Source: Rhodoferax sp.
GTDB taxonomy: Bacteria > Pseudomonadota > Gammaproteobacteria > Burkholderiales > Burkholderiaceae_C
DNA: 64,000 bases
Reading direction: 5' to 3'
Assembly (NCBI RefSeq): GCF_025356155.1
Contig: NZ_JANXUQ010000199.1
Location: 1-64,000, forward strand
Shown: positions 9,121 through 18,956 of the stretch, in pieces
Layout: the number at the start of each line of letters is the position of its first letter
How positions within the stretch are numbered: the first letter of the stretch is position 1
The notes under the pieces: generated by a model
The model's input: the letters and a program-made list of their open reading frames with translations, nothing else
The model's database searches: none
What the model was told of the DNA's origin: nothing
Translations under genes and position numbers: made by a program

Positions 9121-10605
9121 TCACATCCAGATCGCTTGCTCTACAGCGTTACGAATGCGCCGAGCCTTTGATCCGCCAATCAGCGGCAATTGCTTTAAAT
9201 CATCGACTGAGACTTTGACAACATCCTGCACAGTGCTAAGGTGCGCGTCTGCCAACGCTTCAATCATTAGTTGTGTTAAGCCATATGGCATATTTGGACT
9301 AACCACCAATCTAGCTACGGGCAATGACAGGATGCCAAGTTCAAGTTCATCCTCCGGTTCGGGACAAGTAAATTTCTGCAGTTCCGAAGTCGGCGAATAT
9401 TCAACCAGCTCCTCATTAGCGACAGTGATCCGTAGCAACGTTGCGATCAGTTCGTAGGAGAGTGTGCCTCCGGGAATTTTCTCAAATAACGGCCCTAGTC
9501 CAATTGCATATCTAGGACCACGACCCGACGCGCTCTTCGACAAAGAGCGAGACGCCTCTCGTTTAGCGACAAATCCAGTGTACTCAAGTATTTCGAACAC
9601 CTTACCAATACGCTGAATATGTTCACGATGAACAATCATCGTATTCACCCTACGCTTTCCGCAGTCCTCCAATATTATGGGAATAATCTTTTCAGCAATA
9701 GCAAGCATGGGCGCGTATCCACCAAGTTTTGTCTGAAGCTCATCCAGTGCCGGATACAGATAGTCGCTAGCAAGCCATTTCAATCCTTCGCCAACGACTT
9801 GCACCGAGATCAATGGGTAGGTTGACAGGCGACCACATAAGGCATTGAAAGTCCTGACGTTTCCTAGAACTGCTCTTCCAAGCAACATAGGAAGCATCGG
9901 CAACAATCTAGTTTCAGCTTTTCCAAGCAAATTGGAGTGGTAGCGCTCTAACAGGTCTTTAAAAAAGCCACTGAAATCGGATGACCTCTCATCTCGTTGT
10001 GCTTCCACTATCGTCGCATCACTATAGAAATCAAATCGCGCGCCGAATTTGGTTACGCCCGGGTAGATAGTCGCTTTACATGAAACAACGCTAGAGGAAA
10101 TAGTTCTGAAGAAATCGAAAAATCCTGCCAAGGATGTTTCGCGACCGATGTGCGCAACATCATCAAACATCAATACTATGCGTCGCTGTTGATCGGAGCC
10201 CAATACGCTTAACGCCTCTTTCAAATCGGCGATAGACTTCACAGTTTCAAACTGAGCAGGGCATGTTAGCCCCCTGTCCTTAACTTCTTTGCGAATTAGA
10301 TCGGACACATATGGGACCAACACTGCTAAGTACTCATCCGCGGTGGCCGCCAATAATGGGAAGTAGCGCAGGCTGATGTAAGCAGAAATTGCAGTTTGTT
10401 CGCCATTTTTAATGCGAAGATGTGCCTCCAACATATATGCACTTTTTCCGCTTCCACGGGGTCCTCTAAGAAGGACTGGTCCAGCAACCATAAGCCTTCG
10501 TATAACCTGCTCATCGGTTTGAGAGAATAGGTGATACTTCTCAAACTCGGCGTCTGTAAATTCCTCTGCAGCCAATCTGACTTCGAGTTCATCTGTATCC
10601 GACAT
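9121..10605 (-). CDS. P-loop ATPase (AAA/ORC-like) with C-terminal helix-hairpin-helix-like tail
   Basis: 494 aa; Walker A GPRGSGKS, Walker B RRIVLMFDDVAHIG, C-term STVQDVVKVSVDDLKQLPLIGGSKARRIRNAVEQ. Confidence 0.7.
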   Translation of the reverse strand: MSDTDELEVRLAAEEFTDAEFEKYHLFSQTDEQVIRRLMVAGPVLLRGPRGSGKSAYMLEAHLRIKNGEQTAISAYISLRYFPLLAATADEYLAVLVPYVSDLIRKEVKDRGLTCPAQFETVKSIADLKEALSVLGSDQQRRIVLMFDDVAHIGRETSLAGFFDFFRTISSSVVSCKATIYPGVTKFGARFDFYSDATIVEAQRDERSSDFSGFFKDLLERYHSNLLGKAETRLLPMLPMLLGRAVLGNVRTFNALCGRLSTYPLISVQVVGEGLKWLASDYLYPALDELQTKLGGYAPMLAIAEKIIPIILEDCGKRRVNTMIVHREHIQRIGKVFEILEYTGFVAKREASRSLSKSASGRGPRYAIGLGPLFEKIPGGTLSYELIATLLRITVANEELVEYSPTSELQKFTCPEPEDELELGILSLPVARLVVSPNMPYGLTQLMIEALADAHLSTVQDVVKVSVDDLKQLPLIGGSKARRIRNAVEQAIWM

Positions 10606-11474
10606 TATTTGTCCTTAACAACAATTTGATCTTCAATTTTTTTTAAGGCGCCCAATGCATCTTCAGCGGTCAACGATCTATAAAAAAGTGGGCTAACGTG
10701 GGTCGCAGCTGAAAGCAGAAGGACGAATCTGTAGCAGTCCTGCATGTGCTGCTGAACAGACGCCTGATCAAACGCAGTCCGATCATCCAAGAGATACTCA
10801 GCATGTACGCCTTTTGAAAGAGTGCTATAGAGTTGTGTAAGACGTCCCTTTATCCACTCAAACGGCTTCTCCTGATTGCTGAGTTCTCGAAGCCACTCTG
10901 AATTCGAATTATCGACGTCAGAAAGCCATTGCAAGCCCGGCGCAATGGCAACCTCACCAAAATGCCATCCTAAAACACTTCGTTCAACCCCTTTTTCTAA
11001 ACTTTGAGATTGCCATACGTTTCCTTTTGGGGGAGGATTTTTGGGGAAAATATCACCCGTCCACGAGATGGAAGAAGCATTCTGTCGCCCTGTTTCAAAT
11101 GACGAGTCTCGTTGATTTTTTCTTGCAGCAATTACTCTTAGAGGATCGATCCTTGCTAATAGACTGGTTAGGGATAATTCAAGAAACTTTCTTGCAAGAA
11201 ATGGAAAAACCGCAGATGCGGGTAATATCGTGTCGGTGCCAACAGCCGCTTGGATTTGGGGGTGCAGTTCCGCGAGATCGGACCTCAACCTATCGACAAG
11301 CCCAGCATAGTCACTATCTATGTAAGACCCGACCACAACCGGTACACCGCAAACCAAGTCCTCAATATTGTGATTTGAGGAAATTGTCTTTCGCTGAGTA
11401 CGCGCCTTGCCGAGTTGCCGTCGCAATTTTGCGAAGCTTATGTCGCGAAAGCTCGCCTTTTCATTTTTTTTCAA
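10605..11474 (-). CDS. Uncharacterised helical protein, partner of the ATPase
   Basis: 289 aa, probable TTG start (start uncertain); stop overlaps ATPase start as TAATG; C-terminal LYSTLSKGVHAEYL segment. Confidence 0.65.
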   Translation of the reverse strand: MKKNEKASFRDISFAKLRRQLGKARTQRKTISSNHNIEDLVCGVPVVVGSYIDSDYAGLVDRLRSDLAELHPQIQAAVGTDTILPASAVFPFLARKFLELSLTSLLARIDPLRVIAARKNQRDSSFETGRQNASSISWTGDIFPKNPPPKGNVWQSQSLEKGVERSVLGWHFGEVAIAPGLQWLSDVDNSNSEWLRELSNQEKPFEWIKGRLTQLYSTLSKGVHAEYLLDDRTAFDQASVQQHMQDCYRFVLLLSAATHVSPLFYRSLTAEDALGALKKIEDQIVVKDK

Positions 11475-11652
11475 ACCCTCCCCCCTTTTTGTTATTGGCA
11501 GATGACAACGCCTCTAGTATGCTGAAACATGTTACTACCCCCAAGGGGTTTAAATTCTGACTGGCAAATCAGCTTGGGGAACATGCACCATTGTGGGATG
11601 GAGCTAGCATGAACCTCTGCGCTTCTCAAAGCCAATGCGTACCGAAGTCCCC

Positions 11653-11904
11653 ATGACGAGTACCAAACCTGATTACTGGTTCCCCGCCAAACGCTACGGC
11701 TGGGGTTGGGGTATGCCCAGCGTCTGGCAGGGCTGGGTAGTGCTCGGCGCATTCGCGGCGTTATTGGCACTGGGCATGGTCATCTTCCCGCCCAAAGCAA
11801 ACACGCTGCTGTTTCCGCTGTACGTTGCCGGGCTGACGGCTGTGCTGGTCGGCATCTGCTACCTTAAGGGTGAGCCACCCAGTTGGCGCTGGGGTAAGGA
11901 TTGA
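11653..11904 (+). CDS. Small integral membrane protein
   Basis: 83 aa from MTSTKPDYWFPAKRYGWGWGMP; two hydrophobic helices. Confidence 0.7.
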   Translation: MTSTKPDYWFPAKRYGWGWGMPSVWQGWVVLGAFAALLALGMVIFPPKANTLLFPLYVAGLTAVLVGICYLKGEPPSWRWGKD

Positions 11905-11949
11905 AGCGGCTGAGGCAGTTTCTGCAGGATTCTTTATGGCATTCTGGCG

Positions 11950-11998
11950 GGTAGCCCTCGAATACATTGCGTAACCAGCTATAAAATATATAGCACGG
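11950..11998 (+). repeat. Family-1 dispersed repeat copy adjacent to gene 12001-12366 stop
   Basis: gggtagccctcgaatacattgcgtaaccagctataaaatatatagcacg. Confidence 0.85.
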
Positions 11999-12000
11999 TG

Positions 12001-12366
12001 TCAGGCAAACACATCGAGCAGGCTGCCCACTACCGTCGATCCCATCGCTTGATGGGCCCGCCGCATAGCGTCAGTCGCATCAACAGGTTGGGCCAAATCG
12101 GATGCGCTGGCGGACCTTGTTGGATCTGCTGCTTCAGTGCCCTTGCCACTGCCGGCAATTTTAGATTCCAGCGTCCCGATCCTCGCCCGCAGGTTTTCAA
12201 TGATCTTGCGGCCTTCGGGGGTTTTGCTGGATGCGCAGGCTTCCCAGTCGCCCAACTGGCGCTCACAACGGGTCAGTTGGGCTTGCAGGGCGACGGCGCT
12301 GGCGTCACCGCCCGCACGGGCGCCACTGCCCTGTGAGACCCCTGTGGATTGAATCGACGCGACCAT
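12001..12366 (-). CDS. Hypothetical coiled-coil protein (FlxA-like composition)
   Basis: MVASIQSTGVSQGSGARAGGDASAVALQAQLTRCERQLGDWEACASSKTPEGRKIIENLRARIGTLESKI; start chosen at internal ATG. Confidence 0.5.
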   Translation of the reverse strand: MVASIQSTGVSQGSGARAGGDASAVALQAQLTRCERQLGDWEACASSKTPEGRKIIENLRARIGTLESKIAGSGKGTEAADPTRSASASDLAQPVDATDAMRRAHQAMGSTVVGSLLDVFA

Positions 12367-12457
12367 GTGGGTTAGTCGCCGAAGTTGGCCGACTCTTACA
12401 TCGGTCTCAAAGAGAGATAGAGCGAGAGAGCGGCCGTTGGCGGTTTCGCCCCATAAA

Positions 12458-13036
12458 CTAGCCAATATTGAACAGCCGGCGCAGTGAGTCGAAAAAGATG
12501 CAGTACACCGCAATAGGCAGCGGCAGGCCCAGCAGCGTGGCGACCATGTACTGCCGGAACGGTATGCCCGACATGGCCAGCGCGTAGTTCAAAGCTGGCA
12601 GTGTCTGGAGCAGGGTTCGCAGGAATACGATGGTGCGGATGGGGCGCGCATGCAGCCGAGTCATCAACCGGGTGGCCAGTTTGCCCTTGAGTTGGCGCAC
12701 GGCGTCGCCCCCTACCCAGCGCACGGTCAGGAAGGTGAATGCACACGACGTGATGGCCGCCACATAGGTGACCACGGCGCCGCCCAGACGCCCCAAAATC
12801 AGCACCGAAGCGGCCAGAAAGAGCCAGCCCGGTATCTGCACCAGATTTCCAATCACGAAGAGCAGCACAAATATGGCCAAACCGGTCCATTGGTTGTCCG
12901 CCAGCTCGTGCCGCAAAAAGGCCAGGCTGAAGTCCTCTTGCAGCGACGTCCAGTGCACCAGCCCAAACAGCACCGCCAGCAGCAGCACCACGGTCAACAA
13001 ACGGCGGTAACGGAACCAGACCTTGGAAATATGCAC
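12458..13036 (-). CDS. TVP38/TMEM64 (VTT/DedA-like) membrane protein
   Basis: 192 aa; VQIPGWLFLAASVLILGRLGGAVVTYVAAITSCAFTF and FLRTLLQTLPALNYALAMSGIPFRQYM. Confidence 0.85.
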   Translation of the reverse strand: MHISKVWFRYRRLLTVVLLLAVLFGLVHWTSLQEDFSLAFLRHELADNQWTGLAIFVLLFVIGNLVQIPGWLFLAASVLILGRLGGAVVTYVAAITSCAFTFLTVRWVGGDAVRQLKGKLATRLMTRLHARPIRTIVFLRTLLQTLPALNYALAMSGIPFRQYMVATLLGLPLPIAVYCIFFDSLRRLFNIG

Positions 13037-13164
13037 GGGCAGTAGTAAATTGCGTTGGGTGGGCGGACTATTGAGACAGGGGGCGTAAGAAAACGCGCTG
13101 TGCGAAGACTAACAGGCAGTGGCAGCCCACCTGCTCCCTCTGTTAACCGGCTGAAGGACTCTAC

Positions 13165-13545
13165 ATGAAACACAAGACTTATTGGGCGTTCGGCCTAACT
13201 TTGCTGGCCGCGTCGTGGGCGCAGGCCCTGACCGTGGCGCCCTACAGCGCGGAAGCACTCAACAAGCTGCAGGCCGCCGGTGAGCCAGTGGCGCTGCATT
13301 TCCATGCGGACTGGTGCCCTACCTGCCGCGCACAGGACAAGGCGTTGGAAGTATTGAAGGCCGACACCGCGCTCAACATCGCCGTGCTGACGGTGGACTA
13401 CGACAAGGAGTCCGAATTGAAGAAGCAACTCAAGGTACTGGGCCAATCCACCTTCGTCGTCTACCGGGGCAAGGTGGAGAAAAAGCGCCAGATTGGTGAG
13501 ACATCACCCGATGGCATACGCATGGCGCTGCGCGCTGCGTTGTAA
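13165..13545 (+). CDS. Thioredoxin family protein
   Basis: 126 aa with signal peptide; active site ADWCPTCRAQ. Confidence 0.9.
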   Translation: MKHKTYWAFGLTLLAASWAQALTVAPYSAEALNKLQAAGEPVALHFHADWCPTCRAQDKALEVLKADTALNIAVLTVDYDKESELKKQLKVLGQSTFVVYRGKVEKKRQIGETSPDGIRMALRAAL

Positions 13546-13557
13546 ACCGAGCCCGGC

Positions 13558-14283
13558 ATGTTGTCCTTCACCGAACTGGGTTTGAGCGTGGTGGCGGGCA
13601 GCCTGACCACGCTGTCGCCCTGCGTGTTTCCGCTGCTGCCGCTGGTGTTGGGCGGCGCGGTGCAGCGCCACCGCGCGGCGCCGCTGGCCATGGGTGGGGG
13701 CATGGCGCTGTCGTTTGCGCTGCTGGGTATGGTGTTGGGTTCTATCGGCTCGGCTGTGGGCCTGAATCCGGAGAACGTGCGCAACGGTGCGGCCATCATG
13801 CTGATTGCATTTGGGCTGGTGATGCTGGTGCCGGCATTCGACCGGCGCCTGAACGCCCTGATTGCGCCATTGGCCAGCGGCGCCAACCAGGCATCCACAT
13901 CGCTGGACCAGGGTTCGTTAAAAGGCGCATTTTTACTGGGTGGTTTGCTGGGCTTGATCTGGAGCCCCTGCTCCGGCCCGCTGCTGGGCTCTGCCTTGAC
14001 ACTGGTGGCGACCGATGGTGGTGCGGCGCACGGCGCCCTGGTCTTGGGCTTGTTTGGTGTGGGTGCGGCGATTCCCCTGGTCGCAGCGGCCTACCTGTCG
14101 CGGGCGGGCTTTGCGCGCATCCGCCAATGGGTGGTGGCACACGGCAGCCAAAGCAAAAAATTCTTTGGCGTGGTGCTGTTCTTGGTGGGTGTGGCGATCT
14201 TGACGGGTGTGGACCGGTGGATTGAGATCCAGATCAATGACGTGCTGCCCGACGCCTGGCTGGCATTGACGATGCGGTTCTGA
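13558..14283 (+). CDS. CcdA/DsbD-like cytochrome c biogenesis transmembrane protein
   Basis: 241 aa; GSLTTLSPCVFPLLPLVLGGAVQ, GLIWSPCSGPLLGSAL. Confidence 0.88.
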   Translation: MLSFTELGLSVVAGSLTTLSPCVFPLLPLVLGGAVQRHRAAPLAMGGGMALSFALLGMVLGSIGSAVGLNPENVRNGAAIMLIAFGLVMLVPAFDRRLNALIAPLASGANQASTSLDQGSLKGAFLLGGLLGLIWSPCSGPLLGSALTLVATDGGAAHGALVLGLFGVGAAIPLVAAAYLSRAGFARIRQWVVAHGSQSKKFFGVVLFLVGVAILTGVDRWIEIQINDVLPDAWLALTMRF

Positions 14284-14392
14284 CGGGAATAGTCAAGGGA
14301 GTGGGGGTGGCCGCCATGGCAGAATGCACGCCTCATTGGCATAAGGGTCTGGCGCGCAATGGGCGCAGTACCGAATTCTCTTCACCAACACC

Positions 14393-15670
14393 ATGTCAAC
14401 TTTTGAAATTGAAGGCGGCCTTCCGCTGCGGGGCACTGTGCGTGCATCGGGCAACAAAAACGCCATATTACCCATCATCGCGGCCTGCATGCTGACCGAC
14501 CAGGAAATGGTGCTGGACAACGTGCCCGACATCATCGACGTGCGCCACATGCTGGACGTGGTCACCGCGCTGGGCGGCAGGGTAGAGCGCAGTGGCGAAC
14601 GTGTCAGCATCCACGCGGCGCAGCTGAACAGCAGCGAGATCAGCCGCGAACTGTGCCACAAGGTTCGCACCTCCATCCTGTTTGTGGCGCCGCTGTTGCA
14701 CCGCATGGGCAAGGCCAAGCTTTACCCGCCCGGCGGTGATGTGATTGGCCGCCGACGGCTCGACACCCATTTCTACGGTTTGCAAAAGCTGGGCGCCACC
14801 GTCGTCGTCAACGGCAGTTACGATTTCACCCTGCCCACGCGCCTGACCGGCGCCGAAATGTTTTTCGACGAGCCGTCGGTCACCGGCACTGAGCACATCA
14901 TGATGGCCGCAGCGGTCAGCGAAGGTCACACGCTGATCCGTAACGCCGCATGTGAGCCGCATGTGCAAGACCTGGCCCATATGCTCAACGCCATGGGCGC
15001 CAGGATCAGCGGCATTGGCACCAACCAGCTCAGCATCGAAGGTGTGTCGTCCTTGCACGGCACCACGCACACGGTCTGCCACGACCACATCGAGGCGGCG
15101 TCCTATCTGGCCCTGGCTGCGGCCACGGGTGGCGAAATCAAGGTGGAAGGAACGGACCTGCATGCCTACTGGATGTGCCACCGGGTATTCGAGACGCTGG
15201 GTGTCAAGATCGAGCTGTACAAAGACCACATCTACCTGCCCGGCAACCAGGCCTTGCGCATCATGCGCGACAACGACGGCACGATGCCGGTTATCGGCGA
15301 CGGCCCCTGGCCCCAGTTCGCGACCGACCAGATGAGCTGCATGATCACGCTGGCCACGCAGGTGGAGGGCAATGTGCTGTTCTTCGAGAAGATGTTCGAA
15401 TCGCGCCTATATTTTGTGGACCGCCTGATCGGCATGGGCGCCAACGCCATCGTCTGCGACCCGCACCGCGTTGTCATCAGTGGCCGCTCAAAACTGCGCG
15501 CCACGACCATGAGCTCGCCCGACATTCGAGCGGGCATGGCGCTACTGGGCGCAGCCCTGTGTGCTACAGGCAAGTCAACCGTGCAAAACGCCAACATGAT
15601 CGAACGTGGCTACGAACGCGTGGAAGAAAAGCTGCTGAGCTTGGGTGCACGCATCACGCGCAAGGCCTGA
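14393..15670 (+). CDS. murA: UDP-N-acetylglucosamine 1-carboxyvinyltransferase (MurA-like, divergent, Asp at the Cys115 position)
   Basis: 425 aa; GTVRASGNKNAILPIIAA, PPGGDVIGRRRLDTHFYGLQKLGA, MIERGYERVEEKL. Confidence 0.9.
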   Translation: MSTFEIEGGLPLRGTVRASGNKNAILPIIAACMLTDQEMVLDNVPDIIDVRHMLDVVTALGGRVERSGERVSIHAAQLNSSEISRELCHKVRTSILFVAPLLHRMGKAKLYPPGGDVIGRRRLDTHFYGLQKLGATVVVNGSYDFTLPTRLTGAEMFFDEPSVTGTEHIMMAAAVSEGHTLIRNAACEPHVQDLAHMLNAMGARISGIGTNQLSIEGVSSLHGTTHTVCHDHIEAASYLALAAATGGEIKVEGTDLHAYWMCHRVFETLGVKIELYKDHIYLPGNQALRIMRDNDGTMPVIGDGPWPQFATDQMSCMITLATQVEGNVLFFEKMFESRLYFVDRLIGMGANAIVCDPHRVVISGRSKLRATTMSSPDIRAGMALLGAALCATGKSTVQNANMIERGYERVEEKLLSLGARITRKA

Positions 15671-15728
15671 AACGGATTGGCGTTTCGCCCGCCTTGCCGT
15701 ATACAGTGCAAGGTCTTACTATGGGCGC

Positions 15729-16490
15729 ATGCGGCGCAAAGACACTGTGAAGCCATTTTTTGTTGTATCCATTTTGGCGTTGTCGTTGGTGGGCGCCTGC
15801 CGCGCGGACGAGCCCATGGTCACCGTGCAATACCGCGACAAGCCGCCCTATAGCTATACCAAGGATGGCAAACCTGCGGGTTTTCTGATTGAGCGCACGA
15901 TGGAGATCTTCACGCGCGCCAATGTCAAAGCAGATTTCCAGGAGATACCGGTCAAGCGCATTACGCGCGACATCCAGGAAAACGCCTCTGCCATTTGCTC
16001 ACCCAGTTGGTACAAACTGCCCGAGCGTGAGGTGTATGCGCGTTTCTCAGCTCCGATTCACCAGGACAGACCCCACTTGGTTTTGGCAGGCGTGCACATG
16101 CAAGACAAATTGCGCTCTATCAAGACTTTGAAAGAGTTGTTCGGCATCCCCGAGCTGCGGCTGGGCAAGGTCTCAGGCACATCGTATGGTGCAGAGCTGG
16201 ATGCGCTGATTAGCACGACCGCGCAGACCGCCATGGACTCCACCGTCACCCCCTTGGGCATGGCCAAGATGATCAAGCGCAAGCGGGCCGACTACATGCT
16301 GATTGACGAAGAAGACTACAAGTTTTTGAACCAACAAAAGGAGGTGGATGCCGAAGACGTGAAGCCCGTGCATTTTCCAGATATGCCACCCGGCCTGATG
16401 CGCTACATCATGTGCAGCAAGAGTGTCGGCCCAGAGACCATGGCACGGCTGGACAAGGCGATTGCCCAAGTTATCCCGGGCTTAAAATAA
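15729..16490 (+). CDS. Periplasmic substrate-binding protein, amino-acid ABC transporter type
   Basis: VTVQYRDKPPYSYTKDGKPAGFLIERTMEIFTRANVKADFQEIPVKRI after signal peptide. Confidence 0.75.
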   Translation: MRRKDTVKPFFVVSILALSLVGACRADEPMVTVQYRDKPPYSYTKDGKPAGFLIERTMEIFTRANVKADFQEIPVKRITRDIQENASAICSPSWYKLPEREVYARFSAPIHQDRPHLVLAGVHMQDKLRSIKTLKELFGIPELRLGKVSGTSYGAELDALISTTAQTAMDSTVTPLGMAKMIKRKRADYMLIDEEDYKFLNQQKEVDAEDVKPVHFPDMPPGLMRYIMCSKSVGPETMARLDKAIAQVIPGLK

Positions 16491-16689
16491 GCCATGCACC
16501 GCGCCGCCTGGCCCCCATTGACGAATCGCTGAACGCAGTCTGCTGACCGTGCGCCCTATGCACGTGGCCAGCATGCCGCCCTCTGCCTGTACCCGTTCGC
16601 GCGTACAGGCAATGGTCTTCGCCCGAACTTTTCCGACGCAACTCGCCGGACGGTCTCGGGCGGTTCACCTTCTCGTTTTGGATACCGAC

Positions 16690-17598
16690 ATGCAATTACT
16701 TAATACCGTGGTAGCACACGCCATTCCCTGGATTCCCCGCGCACTCGTTCAAAAAATTTCACGCCGCTATATCGCGGGTGACGACCTCACACAGGCCATC
16801 GCGCGCATCCGCCAGCTCAATGCGCAGGGCTACTGCGTGACGGTTGATGTGCTGGGTGAAACCGTTTCTACCCTGGCTCAGGCCGAGCGCACTACCCGCG
16901 AATATCTCGCGGTTCTGGAGCGCATCCACACCCAGGGCTTGGATGCCGGCATCTCTGTTAAGCCCAGTGCCTTGGGCTCGTTGCTGGACCCGCTGCAATG
17001 CGAACAGTTTCTGGAGCAAATCCTAAATTGCGCCGCCGACCACCAAACGCCGGTTTGCTTGGACATGGAAGATGCGCGTTGCACGCAGGCCGAAATCGAA
17101 CTATTCCAACGGCTAAAAGCCCGGCACGGTCACCTCAGTCTCGCGCTGCAGGCCTATTTGCGGCGTACTTACCTGGACATTGAAACGATGGTGCAAGAAA
17201 AACACCCTCTGCGTCTGTGCAAAGGCATCTACCTGGAGGACGCGTCGCACCTGGTGGACCAGGCCTGGAATGACCGGTGCGCCATCAATCCACATTTCAT
17301 CCAGCACATCGCGCGGTGCTTTGAGACCCAGACCTTTGTCGCCATTGCCACGCATGACAGCGCGCTGATAGACCAAGTCATAGAGCTGGTCAAAAGCCGC
17401 GGCGCGGACCGTTCCATGTTTGAGTTCCAGATGCTGCTGGGCGTCTGCGAGCCGCTGCGCAACCAGTTGTTGGCAAGCGGATACAAGGTCCGCATCTACC
17501 TGCCCTACGGCAAAGATTGGTATGGCTACAGCACGCGGCGCTTGAAGGAAAACCCCAGCATCGCAGGGTATATCTTGAAGGCAATGCTGGGGCGCTGA
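16690..17598 (+). CDS. Proline dehydrogenase (monofunctional PRODH)
   Basis: 302 aa; ISVKPSALG, VCLDMEDA, LCKGIYLED, VAIATHDSALID, FEFQMLLGV, RIYLPYGKDWYGYSTRRLKENP. Confidence 0.88.
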   Translation: MQLLNTVVAHAIPWIPRALVQKISRRYIAGDDLTQAIARIRQLNAQGYCVTVDVLGETVSTLAQAERTTREYLAVLERIHTQGLDAGISVKPSALGSLLDPLQCEQFLEQILNCAADHQTPVCLDMEDARCTQAEIELFQRLKARHGHLSLALQAYLRRTYLDIETMVQEKHPLRLCKGIYLEDASHLVDQAWNDRCAINPHFIQHIARCFETQTFVAIATHDSALIDQVIELVKSRGADRSMFEFQMLLGVCEPLRNQLLASGYKVRIYLPYGKDWYGYSTRRLKENPSIAGYILKAMLGR

Positions 17599-17630
17599 GC
17601 CACCCAGAGCAGTCGTTCGGGCGGTATTTT

Positions 17631-18800
17631 TTAGCGGATAAACCGCCCATTGCTCGCCACCATGGTCAGCTCCACAAAGCGCGAGGCGTTTAATGCGGAC
17701 TCGCTGAAGTTAACGGCAAACCCACCCAGGTCCAGGTTCTTGGTGCCCCAGGTGCTGTCGATAAAACTACTGCGAGTAGGATTGCGCCCCGCACGGCGCA
17801 GGGTCTCGGTAAACACACGGGCGTTGATGTAGCCCTCCAGCGCCAGATGCGATGGCTCCAGCGTCACATTGGCGGCCTTCCACGCCTGCTGAAAATCACG
17901 CACCACGGGACGCGACATATTGCTGGGCAGTGGCACGATTTGCGAGATGGTCATGCCGGTGGCATCTGCGCCCAGGGTCTGGATGGTGGCGGCCGCGCCC
18001 ATGATGGACAGTGCGTACAACTGCAAACCCTTGCGCTCCTTGCGCACGGCCTTGACAAACGCAATGGTGGGTTTGCCGGCCAGTCCCACCAGCACCGCCT
18101 CGGGCGCAGACGCGGCAATCTTCTTGGCGGCGGCATCCGCGTCGGACGAATCATTCTCCACCGTCACCGTGGCGATGGCCTCCAGCTTGTAATGCGCCAT
18201 AGCCTGCTGAGTGGCGGAGAAAACTTCTTTGCCGAAAGAATTATTTTGGTAAACGATGGCAATGCGCTTGATGCCCACCGTAGCCAGGTGCTGCACCAGT
18301 TGCTCGGCCTCGTCGGCATAACTGGCGCGGATGTTGAACACGTTGCGTGTGTTCTTGGGCCGTATCGACAGGGCACCCGAGAACGGCGCAAAAAACGGTA
18401 TGCCCGATTCGATCACCTTGGGAAGCATGGCCTCGATCATGGGGGTGCCCATGCAGTTGAACAGCGCAAAGTTGCTGCTGTCCTCCATGAAGCCGTTGAC
18501 ATTGGCCGTCGCACGTTTGACATCGTAGCCATCGTCAGCCACGGTCAGTTCGATAGGCCGCCCGTTCACCCCTCCCTTGGCATTGACAGCGGCAAAACAA
18601 ACCTTGGCACCCTGGTGCATGGCCTGGCCCAGTTCACCCAGCGGTCCGGTCAGGGCGAGGGACTGGGCGATTTTGATGGGCGTGGTGTCCTCTGCTGCTC
18701 GCACGGACAGACTGGCTGCGAACGGCAGCGCCGCCAAGGCACCCAAAACGCTGCGGCGGGAGGCTTGGACGGATTCCAAAAGAGTAGGCTTCAATCTCAT
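17631..18800 (-). CDS. ABC transporter substrate-binding protein, branched-chain amino acid (Leu/Ile/Val-binding) type
   Basis: TTPIKIAQSLALTGPLGELGQAMHQGAKVCFAAVNAKGGVNGRPIELTVADDGYDVKRATAN. Confidence 0.9.
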   Translation of the reverse strand: MRLKPTLLESVQASRRSVLGALAALPFAASLSVRAAEDTTPIKIAQSLALTGPLGELGQAMHQGAKVCFAAVNAKGGVNGRPIELTVADDGYDVKRATANVNGFMEDSSNFALFNCMGTPMIEAMLPKVIESGIPFFAPFSGALSIRPKNTRNVFNIRASYADEAEQLVQHLATVGIKRIAIVYQNNSFGKEVFSATQQAMAHYKLEAIATVTVENDSSDADAAAKKIAASAPEAVLVGLAGKPTIAFVKAVRKERKGLQLYALSIMGAAATIQTLGADATGMTISQIVPLPSNMSRPVVRDFQQAWKAANVTLEPSHLALEGYINARVFTETLRRAGRNPTRSSFIDSTWGTKNLDLGGFAVNFSESALNASRFVELTMVASNGRFIR

Positions 18801-18956
18801 ACGCTGCCCTGTGAACAAAACCGCAGATGCTACGCGGGGGATTGACAGCAAAATGTCATCTCGGCGACATTTTCAGCACCATTTGCTCCGTACATTCCCT
18901 AGGCACCGTGAGGCAAAGCGCGCCGCGGTCAGCCCTTGCATACATAGCGAAAATGG

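Noticed and set aside
17847-18845. 332-aa plus-strand ORF
   Set aside because: Antisense shadow of the branched-chain amino acid binding protein.
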